DNA of 37,994 nt from Sulfurimonas sp. endosymbiont of Alviniconcha boucheti (GCA_021766785.1 JAICBP010000081.1:103887-141880), one strand, 5' to 3'; counted from the stretch's first letter, positions 7,894 through 16,807 are shown. The notes: generated by a model not told the origin, from the sequence alone. Program-made: numbers and translations.

Positions 7894-9780
7894 ATGAGTA
7901 AAGTAATTGGAATAGATTTAGGAACAACAAACAGTTGTGTAGCAGTTTATGAGGGTGGGGAAGCAAAAATTATCCCTAATGCAGAGGGGAAAAATACTAC
8001 CCCATCAATAGTTGCATTTACAGATAAAGGTGAAGTTCTTGTTGGTGACCCTGCCAAACGCCAAGCGATTACAAATCCTGAAAAGACTATCTCCTCTATA
8101 AAGAGAATTATGGGGCTTATGATGAATGAGGAGAATGCAAAAGCTGCTCACGATAAGGTAACATACAAGATAGTAGATAGAGATGGTGCTGCTTGTGTTG
8201 ATGTCGCTGGTAAAGTATATACTCCACAAGAGATTTCTGCAAAAATCCTCACAAAACTTAAAGAAGATGCTGAGGCATACATTGGTGGGAAAGTTACAGA
8301 TGCTGTTATTACAGTTCCTGCTTACTTCAATGATAGCCAACGTAAAGCGACAAAGGATGCTGGTACGATTGCAGGGTTAAATGTTCTGCGTATTATCAAT
8401 GAACCAACTGCATCGGCACTCGCTTATGGTTTAGAGAGCAAATCTGAAGAGAATGTACTTGTTTATGATCTTGGTGGTGGTACATTTGATGTAACAACTC
8501 TTGAGATCTCTGATGGCACTTTTGAAGTTCTCTCAACAGATGGTAATGCATTTCTTGGTGGTGATGACTTTGATAACAAAATCGTTGACTTCTTAAATGA
8601 TGAGTTTAAATCAAGTCACGGTATTGAGCTAAAAAATGACAAAATGGCTCTACAACGTCTAAAAGATGCAGCTGAAAATGCAAAAAAAGAGCTTTCTAGT
8701 GCAACAGAGACTGAGATTAACTTACCATTTATTACAATGACAGAAGCTGGACCACAACACTTAGTAGTAAAACTTACTCGTGCGAAATTTGAGGGTATGA
8801 TTGATTCTCTTATAGATGAGACAATTGAACACATCAAAACAGCTATGAGTGAAGCTGACTTAGATACCAACGAGATCAAAGAGATCATTATGGTCGGTGG
8901 TTCTACTCGTGTGCCAGCTGCTCAAGAGGCTGTAAGTAAATTCTTCGGTGGAAAAGAGCTTAACAAAGGTGTAAATCCTGATGAAGTTGTTGCTGCTGGT
9001 GCGGCTATTCAAGGTGGTGTTTTAAGAGGAGATGTTAAAGATGTTCTTCTTCTTGATGTTACTCCATTATCGCTTGGAATTGAGACTTTAGGTGGTGTTG
9101 CTACAAAAATCATTGAAAAAGGTACAACCATTCCAGTTAAAAAATCTCAAGTATTCTCAACAGCAGAAGATAACCAACCAGCAGTAAGTATCTCAGTTGT
9201 TCAAGGTGAGCGTGAGTTTGCTAAAGATAACAAATCTCTTGGACTTTTTGAGCTTGGAGACATTCCAGCAGCACCACGTGGTGTACCTCAAATAGAAGTA
9301 ACATTTGATATAGATGCAAATGGTATTTTAACTGTTAGCTCAACTGACAAAGGTACTGGAAAATCACAATCTATCACTATTTCTGGATCATCAGGATTAA
9401 GTGAAGAAGAGATCAACAAAATGGTTCAAGATGCAGAAGAGAACAAAGCCGCTGATGAAGAGAGAAAAGCACTGGTTGATCTTAAAAATCAAGCTGATGC
9501 ACTCATCGTTCAAACTGAAAAATCTGTAGAGGAGATGGGTGAGAACCTTGATGCAGAAGAGAAGGCTAAAATAGAAACTGCTGTAACAGATCTAAAAGAG
9601 ACACTTAAGGATGAATCTGCTACAAAAGAGCAAATCCAAGAGAGAGTAAAAACTCTTACAGAAGCTGCACACAAGATGGCAGAGGAGATGTACAAAAAGG
9701 AACAAGATCCAGCAAAAGCTGAAGCAGATGCAAAGAAAAAGAAGGAAGATGAAGACGTTATTGATGCAGAGATAGAGTAG
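7894..9780 (+). CDS. dnaK: Chaperone DnaK (Hsp70)
   Basis: DnaK is the cytoplasmic ATP-dependent Hsp70 that binds unfolded polypeptides with DnaJ and GrpE. The 628 residues include the ATPase motif GIDLGTTNS (5-13), DLGGGTFDV at about 190-198, VGGSTRVPA at about 330 and the substrate-binding domain beginning near [10 protein letters not shown]. The C-terminal lid and acidic tail end in [10 protein letters not shown], a variant of the common tail. AAGGA at 7882-7886 fits the ATG at 7894. No dnaJ gene is adjacent. After the stop, two weak AT-rich hairpins are seen (9774-9790 and 9817-9834), neither with a proper U-tract. Confidence 0.98.
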   Translation: MSKVIGIDLGTTNSCVAVYEGGEAKIIPNAEGKNTTPSIVAFTDKGEVLVGDPAKRQAITNPEKTISSIKRIMGLMMNEENAKAAHDKVTYKIVDRDGAACVDVAGKVYTPQEISAKILTKLKEDAEAYIGGKVTDAVITVPAYFNDSQRKATKDAGTIAGLNVLRIINEPTASALAYGLESKSEENVLVYDLGGGTFDVTTLEISDGTFEVLSTDGNAFLGGDDFDNKIVDFLNDEFKSSHGIELKNDKMALQRLKDAAENAKKELSSATETEINLPFITMTEAGPQHLVVKLTRAKFEGMIDSLIDETIEHIKTAMSEADLDTNEIKEIIMVGGSTRVPAAQEAVSKFFGGKELNKGVNPDEVVAAGAAIQGGVLRGDVKDVLLLDVTPLSLGIETLGGVATKIIEKGTTIPVKKSQVFSTAEDNQPAVSISVVQGEREFAKDNKSLGLFELGDIPAAPRGVPQIEVTFDIDANGILTVSSTDKGTGKSQSITISGSSGLSEEEINKMVQDAEENKAADEERKALVDLKNQADALIVQTEKSVEEMGENLDAEEKAKIETAVTDLKETLKDESATKEQIQERVKTLTEAAHKMAEEMYKKEQDPAKAEADAKKKKEDEDVIDAEIE

Positions 9781-9877
9781 TTTTTACTCTCTCTCCTTCC
9801 CCCTTTTTTACTCTGTTTATAATCACTATTATAAGATAAATTCTACAACATACATTTTTTTATTTCCTATTAGATAC

Positions 9878-9904
9878 TATAATATTTATATAAAACTACT
9901 AGGA
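9878..9904 (+). promoter_or_regulatory. Promoter and ribosome binding site of the TlpA-like/Bat operon
   Basis: TATAAT at 9878-9883 lies in a very AT-rich stretch. AGGA at 9901-9904 is 6 bases from the TTG start at 9911 and decides that start. It probably drives the four tightly packed genes to 13995. Confidence 0.5.
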
Positions 9905-9910
9905 AAATAT

Positions 9911-10411
9911 TTGCTAACCAAGATCAAACACTATAGTAAAGAGATTTTTTTTCTCTTTATCTTCATAATATTAACTACAAATATCATCAGTCTCTACAAA
10001 TCACAATCACTCAACAAAGAGAGACTCATACTCTCAACACATAAACTTATAGATACATCTCACTATGTAGTAGAAACAGACAAACCACTACTTGTTCATA
10101 TATGGGCAACTTGGTGTCCTATTTGTCAGGCAGAGGCAGATAATATAGAGAGGCTCTCTCACTACTATAATGTTATCACCATTGCTGTAAACTCTGGAAC
10201 TGATTATGAAATTCAGAACTATTTAAACAAGAGGGGCTTTACTTTTAAGGTTATTAATGACAAAAATAGTAGCCTCTCTAAAAAACTTAATATTACTAAT
10301 TTTCCAACTACTTTCATCTACGATAAAAAGAAAAAATTAGTTTTTAGTGAAGTAGGCTATACAAGTAGTTTTGGTCTTTGGCTACGAATGCTTTGGGCAG
10401 GCATACAATAA
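9911..10411 (+). CDS. Membrane-anchored TlpA/ScsD-like thiol-disulfide protein
   Basis: A single hydrophobic segment at about 12-28 anchors the protein, placing a thioredoxin domain in the periplasm. The active site is CPIC (69-72) in the context HIWATWCPICQAE, close to the ScsD/TlpA pattern. A cis-proline follows in NFPTTFIYD at about 135. The length, 166 residues, suits an anchored TlpA-type protein. Its stop is one base before the ATG of batA, so it belongs to the Bat operon. A role as periplasmic thiol reductant or oxidant for envelope proteins is inferred from the family; redox direction cannot be read from sequence. The start codon is TTG. Confidence 0.85.
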   Translation: MLTKIKHYSKEIFFLFIFIILTTNIISLYKSQSLNKERLILSTHKLIDTSHYVVETDKPLLVHIWATWCPICQAEADNIERLSHYYNVITIAVNSGTDYEIQNYLNKRGFTFKVINDKNSSLSKKLNITNFPTTFIYDKKKKLVFSEVGYTSSFGLWLRMLWAGIQ

Positions 10412-10412
10412 G

Positions 10413-11315
10413 ATGCAACACTTCGAGTTTGAGTATCTCTTCCCTTTCATTTTACTCCTACTCATTATCTGTATCTATAAATGTCCGTTAACTATAAAAA
10501 CTATAATATTTCCACATATTCACCTCTTTAATAAAAAAACAGAGTTTTTTAATAAGGATAAACTCCTTTATTCTGTTATCCTAGCACTTCTTATTACATC
10601 TCTTGCTTCGCCTATCTCTTATGACTCTAAGAGTTCACAAGAGAGAAAAGGACGTAATGTAGTTTTTACACTTGACACAAGTGGTTCTATGGATGAGAGT
10701 GGATACTCTACACAAAACAGACAACAATCAAAGTTTACTATTTTACTCTCACTTATAAAAACATTTGTCACAACAAGATTTGATGATAATGTTGGTGTTG
10801 TTGTCTTTGGCTCTTATGCTTTTAGTCCTGTACCAATCACCTATGATATGCACTCTTTAGAGTATATGCTTGATTTTTTAGAAGTTGGTATGGTTGGAGA
10901 TTCTACTGCTATTGGTGATGGGTTAGCTCGCTCTTTAGAGATGTTAGAACGATCAAAAGCAAAAAACAGAGTTATCATTCTCATCACCGACGGTTACCAA
11001 AATAGCGGTAGCACAAAGATCACAGATGCAGTTACACTTGCTAAAAAACTGCATGTCAAAATCTATACAATTGGCTTAGGTAAAACAAGTGATTATGATG
11101 TTAAACTTCTACAAAAGATAGCAAAAGAGACCAACGGCGTTGCCTTTTTGGCAGAAGATGCAGCAACACTTAAGGAGGTTTACGAGAAGCTAGATAGACT
11201 TGAACCAAGCCACATACGTTCACAAAACTATCTCAACAAATATATGCTCTACTATTATCCACTAACTCTTGCAATTTTACTACTTCTCTATCTTCTTGCA
11301 AAGAGGAGAAGCTAA
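10413..11315 (+). CDS. batA: BatA-like von Willebrand factor A membrane protein
   Basis: Bat (Bacteroides aerotolerance) proteins are VWA-domain inner-membrane proteins tied to stress tolerance. From the ATG at 10413 the protein has 300 residues: hydrophobic segments at about 9-22 and 51-67, then a VWA domain whose metal-ion (MIDAS) motif is DTSGS at 88-92, followed by the MIDAS threonine region around GDSTAIGDG and the conserved DGYQNSG. A last membrane segment sits at the C-terminus (YYYPLTLAILLLLYLLA). I chose 10413 over an in-frame TTG at 10371 because the latter would overlap the upstream gene by 41 bases. The stop abuts the next start with no gap. Confidence 0.85.
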   Translation: MQHFEFEYLFPFILLLLIICIYKCPLTIKTIIFPHIHLFNKKTEFFNKDKLLYSVILALLITSLASPISYDSKSSQERKGRNVVFTLDTSGSMDESGYSTQNRQQSKFTILLSLIKTFVTTRFDDNVGVVVFGSYAFSPVPITYDMHSLEYMLDFLEVGMVGDSTAIGDGLARSLEMLERSKAKNRVIILITDGYQNSGSTKITDAVTLAKKLHVKIYTIGLGKTSDYDVKLLQKIAKETNGVAFLAEDAATLKEVYEKLDRLEPSHIRSQNYLNKYMLYYYPLTLAILLLLYLLAKRRS

Positions 11316-12866
11316 ATGACACTCCTCAATATATGGATTCTTTTTGGAATTATTCCACTCTATTATCTCTACAAAAAACATACAACAGCTGCTAAACAAA
11401 TAAAACTTCTCTATCTGAGTCTCCTTTTTATGTTTTTAGCCATTGCAAGACCTGTTTATGAGAATGCTTATGTCAAAAAAAATTTTAACTCTCACGATTA
11501 CATCATAGCACTAGATGTCTCTTTTTCTATGCAAGCAAATGACATCAAACCAACAAGATATACTCTTGCAAAAGAGGCTATTAAGAGACTAATACGATCA
11601 GATCCAAAAGATAGATTTACCCTCTTTGCTTTTACCTCTTCTACCCTGCTCATCTCACCGCCAACTACTGATTATAAAATAAGTATCATGGCATTAGATG
11701 CACTTAATCCTAAATATATTTTAACAAAAGGTACAAATCTTAAAAATCTTTTCACTACAGTTGCAAAACTTCCTATGAAACAAAAAAAACTCATTATTTT
11801 TAGTGATGGTGGTGATGAGCACGATCTACAAACAGTTGCTCTTATTGCTAAAAAAAACAGTATAACTCCTTATATAGTTGCTACTGCTACTATAAAAGGT
11901 GCAGCCCTTAAAAAAGATGGCAAATATATTAAGAACACAAACGATTCTATTGTCATCTCAAAAATAAATCCTATGCTAAAAGACTTAGCAAGTATAAATA
12001 GAGGAAAGTACTATCATCTCAACACACTCGATGATATTACAACCCTTTCAAATGATTTACAAACAGAACAAACAAAAAAAGAGACCATAGAAGTCAAAAC
12101 ATACAAAGAACTCTTTTTTATCCCTCTACTTTTTAGTATCTTGTTCTTCTTTTTCGCTGTTACAAAGTTTGGACAAAAGTTCTTTCTCTTACTACCTCTA
12201 CTGCTACTCTCTCCCCTCCCTAGCAAAGCAGGATCCTTAGACTTTTATTATCTCATAGAGGCATCACATGCATATAGTACTAAACATTTTAAGAAGTCTG
12301 CTACTATATTTACAAAAATTGCACCCTCTCCAAAAAGTTATTATAATATTGCCACTGCTTATTATAAAGCTGGTGCTTATAAAAAGGCAATGAAATACTA
12401 TACACAGATTAGAACACAAGATAAAAATCTTAAATACAAAATCTACTATAACCTAGGCAATACAGCAGTAAAACTTAAAAGATACGACAAAGCTAAGAGA
12501 TACTATATCTATGCCCTTGCTCTACATGAAGATACAGATGCACTCTATAATCTTAATCTTCTAAAAAAACTACATCTAAAGACCAAAAAAGATAGAGATA
12601 AAATAGTGCCACAAAGTCAGACTAATAGCCAAAAGAAGAAGTTGCAAAGAGATGAAAATAAGAGAGAGAAAGCTCAAAACAATAAAAGCAAGAACTCCTC
12701 TAAAAACTCTTCTTCAAGTGGAGGCACTACATTAAATAACAAAAAGCCAAAAGAGAAGATACAAAAACAAAAAGCTGCAAAAAAACGAAAAACCAACTAT
12801 AGATTTACCTATAAAGCTTATGAAAAAATCAATAAAGGATATACAGATGAAAAAGAGCCTTGGTAG
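11316..12866 (+). CDS. batB: BatB-TPR (BatB/BatC fusion) protein
   Basis: Two hydrophobic segments at the N-terminus precede a VWA domain with MIDAS motif DVSFS (67-71) and a conserved FSDGGDEH. A hydrophobic pair follows at about 265-305. The rest is a TPR region (YYNIATAYYKAGAYKKAMKY, then a second repeat with YYNLGNTAVKLKRYDKAKRY) and a Lys/Asn/Ser-rich tail. In many bacteria the VWA part (BatB) and the TPR part (BatC) are separate genes; here both are in one 516-residue chain. A GAGGAG site lies before the ATG at 11316, which directly follows the batA stop. The TPR region should face the periplasm and bind a partner, but this is inferred. Confidence 0.85.
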   Translation: MTLLNIWILFGIIPLYYLYKKHTTAAKQIKLLYLSLLFMFLAIARPVYENAYVKKNFNSHDYIIALDVSFSMQANDIKPTRYTLAKEAIKRLIRSDPKDRFTLFAFTSSTLLISPPTTDYKISIMALDALNPKYILTKGTNLKNLFTTVAKLPMKQKKLIIFSDGGDEHDLQTVALIAKKNSITPYIVATATIKGAALKKDGKYIKNTNDSIVISKINPMLKDLASINRGKYYHLNTLDDITTLSNDLQTEQTKKETIEVKTYKELFFIPLLFSILFFFFAVTKFGQKFFLLLPLLLLSPLPSKAGSLDFYYLIEASHAYSTKHFKKSATIFTKIAPSPKSYYNIATAYYKAGAYKKAMKYYTQIRTQDKNLKYKIYYNLGNTAVKLKRYDKAKRYYIYALALHEDTDALYNLNLLKKLHLKTKKDRDKIVPQSQTNSQKKKLQRDENKREKAQNNKSKNSSKNSSSSGGTTLNNKKPKEKIQKQKAAKKRKTNYRFTYKAYEKINKGYTDEKEPW

Positions 12867-13995
12867 AATTATTATACTTTTTTTACTTCTTATCAATTAT
12901 ACCTATGCAACAGAGTTAGCCAAATACAAACTTTATGCGAACAAAACATCTGCTTATACAAAAGAAGCAGTCATCATTACCTTTAAAACAGAACAAAAAG
13001 ATTATACTGATAATATGATGTTCTCTTTAAAAGCAAAGCCAAATAGTGATTACAAAATTATTTTACTCAATAAAGAGGTAGATGATAAGAGAAAGCATCA
13101 TGCAAGTGCAACATTTAGCTATCTTCTTTTTGGACTTAGAGAAAAAGAGATATCTGTGCATTTTGACTTCATCATTCGTACTGCAAGTGATGAAGCAGTT
13201 ACCCATAGCTTTGTAGATGATCATGATGATAGTATTGCCACTCAAACACATGACACACATATCACAGTAAAGCCACTCAAGCTTCTTATAAAAAAGTTGG
13301 CTCATACTGTAGATCTAGTAGGAGACTTTACATTAGATACCAAGATAAGTGAAAAGAATATCAATCAATATGAATCTGTAAATATTGTATATACACTCCA
13401 AGGTAAGGGGTATGAAGAACAAACTTTTCAGCCCATAAGTAGTATTTATGGTGTAACTATTTTTTCTGAAGTAAATGATCTTTCTAAAAAAAACACTAAA
13501 AAAGGTTATGCTATCAAGAGAGAGTATATCTATGCTATGAGTGCAAAGAGTGATTTTATCATACCAGAACTAGAGTTAAAAGCTTACTCTCCAACACAAG
13601 AGAAATACTACACCCTAAAAAGTCCAAAACAGACTATACACGTAAACGCCATAAAGACAGCAAAACTTTTAGACAATGAAGAGTATCCAATTCAAGATAG
13701 AGCTATAGATATAGAATCTATCAAAAACTATTTTATCTATCTTATGATATTTCTATGTGGTTACATTACAGCAAAGATACAAATACCTCTTTTAAGAAAA
13801 AGAAGAGAGTCAAAAGAGTATAATCTTTTCAAACAAGCATCAACACCAAAAGCTCTTCTCTTTGCTATAATTACTCTACATAAAGAGCATATTTTCACCA
13901 AAGAAGTACAACTTTTAGAAGATATACTCTATAAAAATATAGAGCATAATTTTAAGAGCATAAAGAAAAAATTACTCAAAAAGGTAAAAAGATAA
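12847..13995 (+). CDS. batD: BatD-like oxygen-tolerance membrane protein
   Basis: The protein has 382 residues. It starts with a signal peptide (KKSLGRIIILFLLLINYTYA), continues with beta-rich Ig-like repeats typical of BatD, and has one transmembrane helix near residues 300-320 (NYFIYLMIFLCGYITA) followed by a basic cytoplasmic tail. I chose the ATG at 12847 since AAAGGA lies 7 bases before it; an ATG at 12820 adds nine residues before the signal peptide. The start overlaps the end of the BatB-TPR gene by 20 bases. Together the three Bat genes and the thioredoxin-like gene form one operon. The MoxR ATPase and DUF58 protein that usually accompany Bat genes are not here. Confidence 0.78.
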   Translation: MKKSLGRIIILFLLLINYTYATELAKYKLYANKTSAYTKEAVIITFKTEQKDYTDNMMFSLKAKPNSDYKIILLNKEVDDKRKHHASATFSYLLFGLREKEISVHFDFIIRTASDEAVTHSFVDDHDDSIATQTHDTHITVKPLKLLIKKLAHTVDLVGDFTLDTKISEKNINQYESVNIVYTLQGKGYEEQTFQPISSIYGVTIFSEVNDLSKKNTKKGYAIKREYIYAMSAKSDFIIPELELKAYSPTQEKYYTLKSPKQTIHVNAIKTAKLLDNEEYPIQDRAIDIESIKNYFIYLMIFLCGYITAKIQIPLLRKRRESKEYNLFKQASTPKALLFAIITLHKEHIFTKEVQLLEDILYKNIEHNFKSIKKKLLKKVKR

Positions 13996-14067
13996 AGCTT
14001 ATATACTTATGAGCACTCCTTGTTATAACTTTAACAGTAAAGCTCTTGGCTTAAGAAGATAGCGATT

Positions 14068-14127
14068 ATGAGAAAGGATACAACAAAGTATGATGTTGAA
14101 GAGGATCTTCTAGGGGTGGACTTCTAA
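14068..14127 (+). other. Tiny ORF in the gap between batD and the molybdoenzyme operon
   Basis: An ATG at 14068 opens 19 codons (MRKDTTKYDVEEDLLGVDF). The region upstream has AAGAAG but no strong ribosome binding site. The acidic, non-repetitive sequence looks protein-like, perhaps the tail of a lost gene, but I recognise no family. It ends 7 bases before the convergent gene at 14134. An imperfect 8-bp hairpin (14110-14117 with 14130-14137) overlaps it. Confidence 0.2.
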
Positions 14128-14133
14128 AAACTC

Positions 14134-14583
14134 CTAGTGCTCCATAAAAAACTCAGTATATACTTTTTCAAAGTAGCGTTTAGCATTCTCTACTTTATCA
14201 ATTTTCGCATCAAAAATCTCTTTTGTCGCAGGATACTTTTGTGAATACTCTTTATAAAGTTCACACTTTCTATCCATATTATTGCTAAACTGCTCAATAA
14301 CAGCTCTAAAATCATCAGGTGTTGCAACCCACTGCATAAATTTTTGAAACATTCTCTCACGAACATCTATAGCAAATGACTCATCTAATTGCCCTGCCAT
14401 TCTCTTGAGATCCCATCTTGAGAAATAAACGCCACTCTTTTGTGGAGGCATTACCTCAGCATAAATCGCTTTTAGATAGTCAGGATAATCCTCTTGTGTA
14501 TCCATATCATGACTACCCTCCATACAAGACTGTTGCATCTGTTCAAACTCACCTCTGAGTTCATTTAAATCTTTCATATCCAT
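14134..14583 (-). CDS. Unrecognised 149-residue protein, last gene of the molybdoenzyme operon
   Basis: I do not recognise this protein. It is acidic at the start, has two cysteines (C20 and C107), no signal peptide and no membrane segment, and appears mostly helical. Notable segments are YPDYLKAIYAEVMPPQKSG (33-51) and FSRWDLKRMAGQLDESFA (54-71). The ATG at 14583 has an AAGGA site 8 bases upstream and lies 12 bases after the stop of the AroE-N-like gene, so it is in the same operon. Its place at the end of a set of maturation genes suggests a cytoplasmic helper for the enzyme, but this is only context. Confidence 0.7.
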   Translation of the reverse strand: MDMKDLNELRGEFEQMQQSCMEGSHDMDTQEDYPDYLKAIYAEVMPPQKSGVYFSRWDLKRMAGQLDESFAIDVRERMFQKFMQWVATPDDFRAVIEQFSNNMDRKCELYKEYSQKYPATKEIFDAKIDKVENAKRYFEKVYTEFFMEH

Positions 14584-14595
14584 TATAATTTTCCT

Positions 14596-15021
14596 TTATT
14601 GTATAAACTGTTTATATATCTCTCGTGCTAAAACTTCATCCACTAAAACGCCTCTCTTTTCTAGGTATGTACCAATAAGTCGCTCACCCTTTCGTACAAC
14701 AAAGTCACACTTATTATAAACTTGTACAAACTCATCAGCTTCATCTAAGAGCTCAACTACACTCTCTTGATACTCTGCTGCTATATAAGCTCCATCTACA
14801 TGAGATTTTTTTATATTTGAGAGTGTAAAGTAAAAATCATCTTCTCTAATATTCATAGGAATCATCATCGCATCACTTCCTTCACTTTTAATAATCTTAT
14901 TAAGCATCACAAAAAGACGATTAGTAGTTGCATGTTCTGCTATAAGTCCATAAAGTTTTGTCTCATTTTTAATCTCATCATTAGCATTCATAGTATCAAT
15001 ATTTTGCATATTTTCGCTCAT
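14596..15021 (-). CDS. Stand-alone domain resembling the N-terminal half of shikimate dehydrogenase, without catalytic residues
   Basis: Residues 22-123 align by eye with the substrate-binding domain of AroE: KLYGLIAEH at the first strand, then a helix, VDGAYIAAEYQESVVELLDE where AroE has its VTVPFKE region, and VYNKCDFVVRKGERLIG where AroE has GAVNTLxxxxGxLxG. The catalytic lysine of AroE is replaced (Gln85), the NTDG aspartate is lost (TYLEKRG), and the HSxSP shikimate-binding serines are absent (TTNRLF). The NADP-binding Rossmann domain is missing too: the protein ends at 141 residues. It therefore cannot be a shikimate dehydrogenase. Its start overlaps the stop of the ferredoxin gene by one base. 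The likely role is a binding or maturation protein for the molybdoenzyme, by context only. Confidence 0.65.
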   Translation of the reverse strand: MSENMQNIDTMNANDEIKNETKLYGLIAEHATTNRLFVMLNKIIKSEGSDAMMIPMNIREDDFYFTLSNIKKSHVDGAYIAAEYQESVVELLDEADEFVQVYNKCDFVVRKGERLIGTYLEKRGVLVDEVLAREIYKQFIQ

Positions 15022-16121
15022 TATTTAATTCCCCACAACTCTCTAGCTTCATCCTCTTCAATCAAACATCTACGACATAAGATCTCACCGCTATGGTAAG
15101 AGAAAGGATTACCACACTCCTCACAACGTTTTATTGTAAAACGCACTAATGTCTCAATCTTTGGATCAAAAAAACTTGCAAGTGAAAAAGTTTCTCTTAG
15201 TCTCAAAGAGTCTGGCTCACACACATCATGGCAACTATGACACTGCACACATGAGAGTGGATTAAAGTTGATAACGGAACCCTTTGCATCAGAGAAGAGT
15301 GCTCCTGTTGGACAGATTCTATAACACATTTGACAGTTAGTACAACTCTCTTCATCTAAATTCTTTTGGGATATAAAACTAATATCTGCAATATCTATCG
15401 TGTGAAATATATCAAGAACCCCTACCCTTTTCATAGCCATCATCAACAAACTACGTCTATCTGGGATATTTTTCTGCTTTATTTTAGCAATATCTGCACC
15501 CGTTACTTTATGTATTTTGAGTGTTTTATCACTAGATGCTACCTTATTTTCAAACTCTTGCTTGATACTCACTACCTTTTTAAACCCATCTTTTGAGAGT
15601 AGTTTACGTCTTGAGAGTATGTCACTCTCTTGAGCTTCAAGTGCAACTTCTGCTGATGTCAAAGAGATAGATTTATCCTGTTGCAGAGCATCTAAAATAA
15701 AGTTAACCTCTTCAATTCGCTCTTGAATAATCTGGAAATTTTTTGTAGCAATAGGACACTCTTCACAAGAGCTAATATCAGCTTGAAGACTCTGTGGTGA
15801 GATAAGAGCGACACTTAAAAGCTCCTCAACACTCAATGCTGCGATACAAGGAAGTTTACTTTTACAGGTTATAAGTTCTAAATCATTCTCTAAAAAATGA
15901 AATAGATAATCTAACGACTTAAAATCATCTAACATATAAGCTTCTGTAGGACATACTGCATTACAACCACCACACCCTACACATTCACTTGGAGTAAAAG
16001 AGAGCAATCCCTCTTTTATATGAATGGTATCTACAGGACATGCTTCAACACACTTCTCACATATTGCAAATTTATTTGATGTATGCACACATTTTGATAC
16101 ATCTAAAGTTAATAGGCTCAT
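15021..16121 (-). CDS. Polyferredoxin with four [4Fe-4S]-type motifs and a C-terminal zinc ribbon
   Basis: The 366-residue protein has two ferredoxin-like cysteine sets at the N-terminus (C11, C21, C24, C28 and C47, C50, C53, C57), an extra group C86, C92, C119 and C122 that could hold another cluster, and two more ferredoxin sets near the C-terminus (C260, C263, C266, C270 and C291, C294, C297, C301). It ends with a zinc-ribbon-like CEEC...CRRC (C333, C336, C349, C352). The linker at 130-225 is helical and charged. There is no TAT or Sec signal, so it is cytoplasmic and not the periplasmic electron-transfer subunit. Its start overlaps the TorD gene by 4 bases. A role in delivering electrons or clusters during enzyme assembly is inferred. 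Confidence 0.8.
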   Translation of the reverse strand: MSLLTLDVSKCVHTSNKFAICEKCVEACPVDTIHIKEGLLSFTPSECVGCGGCNAVCPTEAYMLDDFKSLDYLFHFLENDLELITCKSKLPCIAALSVEELLSVALISPQSLQADISSCEECPIATKNFQIIQERIEEVNFILDALQQDKSISLTSAEVALEAQESDILSRRKLLSKDGFKKVVSIKQEFENKVASSDKTLKIHKVTGADIAKIKQKNIPDRRSLLMMAMKRVGVLDIFHTIDIADISFISQKNLDEESCTNCQMCYRICPTGALFSDAKGSVINFNPLSCVQCHSCHDVCEPDSLRLRETFSLASFFDPKIETLVRFTIKRCEECGNPFSYHSGEILCRRCLIEEDEARELWGIK

Positions 16122-16768
16122 CTTGTATATTTATACTCTTTATCTTTGAAATCATTTAAATACTGAAAATCACTCATAATAAACTCTAAAGTAAACTCAG
16201 CTAAATCAAAATAGAATGCTGTTCCTGACTCATTTTTCACATTTATAAGATACATTGGCATCCACTCTATAATATGATCCTTCATAAAACCGTATTGAAG
16301 TTGTGCTAGCTGTTTTGCTACCTCTAGATCTTCCTCTTCAAGAGCCTTAAGTTCTGCTTTACATAACTCATACATAAACTCTAACTCTATACCTATATGA
16401 TCAGCAGCCATTACACGAGCCTTATCAAGTTCTACCTTAAACTCAAAAGCGTTGAATATAGCCTGAACAGGATTATCACCACCAGTTTCCATCATTTGAT
16501 CCTCTCTTGTGTAAAAGGACTCATAAGGAATAAGGTGCAGTAAAAAAAGATTAGTAAAATCAACATTGAGATACTGCTCAATCAACTCTTTTTTCTCATA
16601 TTTATCTCTTTTGTTCCATGAAGCATATGTTGGAAAAAAGGAGAGTATATTTTCATCTTCTTCTATTGATTTTAGTAACCCTTCATCAACTTCAGACATT
16701 GTAAGTCTTGATAGGAGTGCATATATATTTATGCGAGCAATCTGCTCTTTTTTTAGTTCATCATTCAT
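16118..16768 (-). CDS. TorD/DmsD-family chaperone of the molybdoenzyme
   Basis: TorD-family proteins bind the TAT signal of a molybdoenzyme in the cytoplasm and hold it until the cofactor is inserted. The 216-residue, mostly helical protein carries the family motif DHIGIELEFMYEL at about 123-135 and a preceding segment PYESFYTREDQMM (81-93), also typical. The gene lies 80 bases after the catalytic subunit gene, whose TAT signal is its probable client. The gap holds a hairpin and a possible promoter (see separate entries). The AAAGG site lies before the ATG at 16768. Confidence 0.88.
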   Translation of the reverse strand: MNDELKKEQIARINIYALLSRLTMSEVDEGLLKSIEEDENILSFFPTYASWNKRDKYEKKELIEQYLNVDFTNLFLLHLIPYESFYTREDQMMETGGDNPVQAIFNAFEFKVELDKARVMAADHIGIELEFMYELCKAELKALEEEDLEVAKQLAQLQYGFMKDHIIEWMPMYLINVKNESGTAFYFDLAEFTLEFIMSDFQYLNDFKDKEYKYTR

Positions 16769-16807
16769 TTGATAAAGTACCTTTATAGGAAGTTTTCTCT
16801 TTGGGGA

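Noticed and set aside
14110-14137. Bidirectional terminator between batD and the molybdoenzyme operon
   Set aside because: The stem is 8 bp with one G-T pair and no T-run follows on either strand.
14596-15021. Full shikimate dehydrogenase (aroE)
   Set aside because: The catalytic Lys and Asp, the shikimate-binding serines and the NADP domain are all missing.
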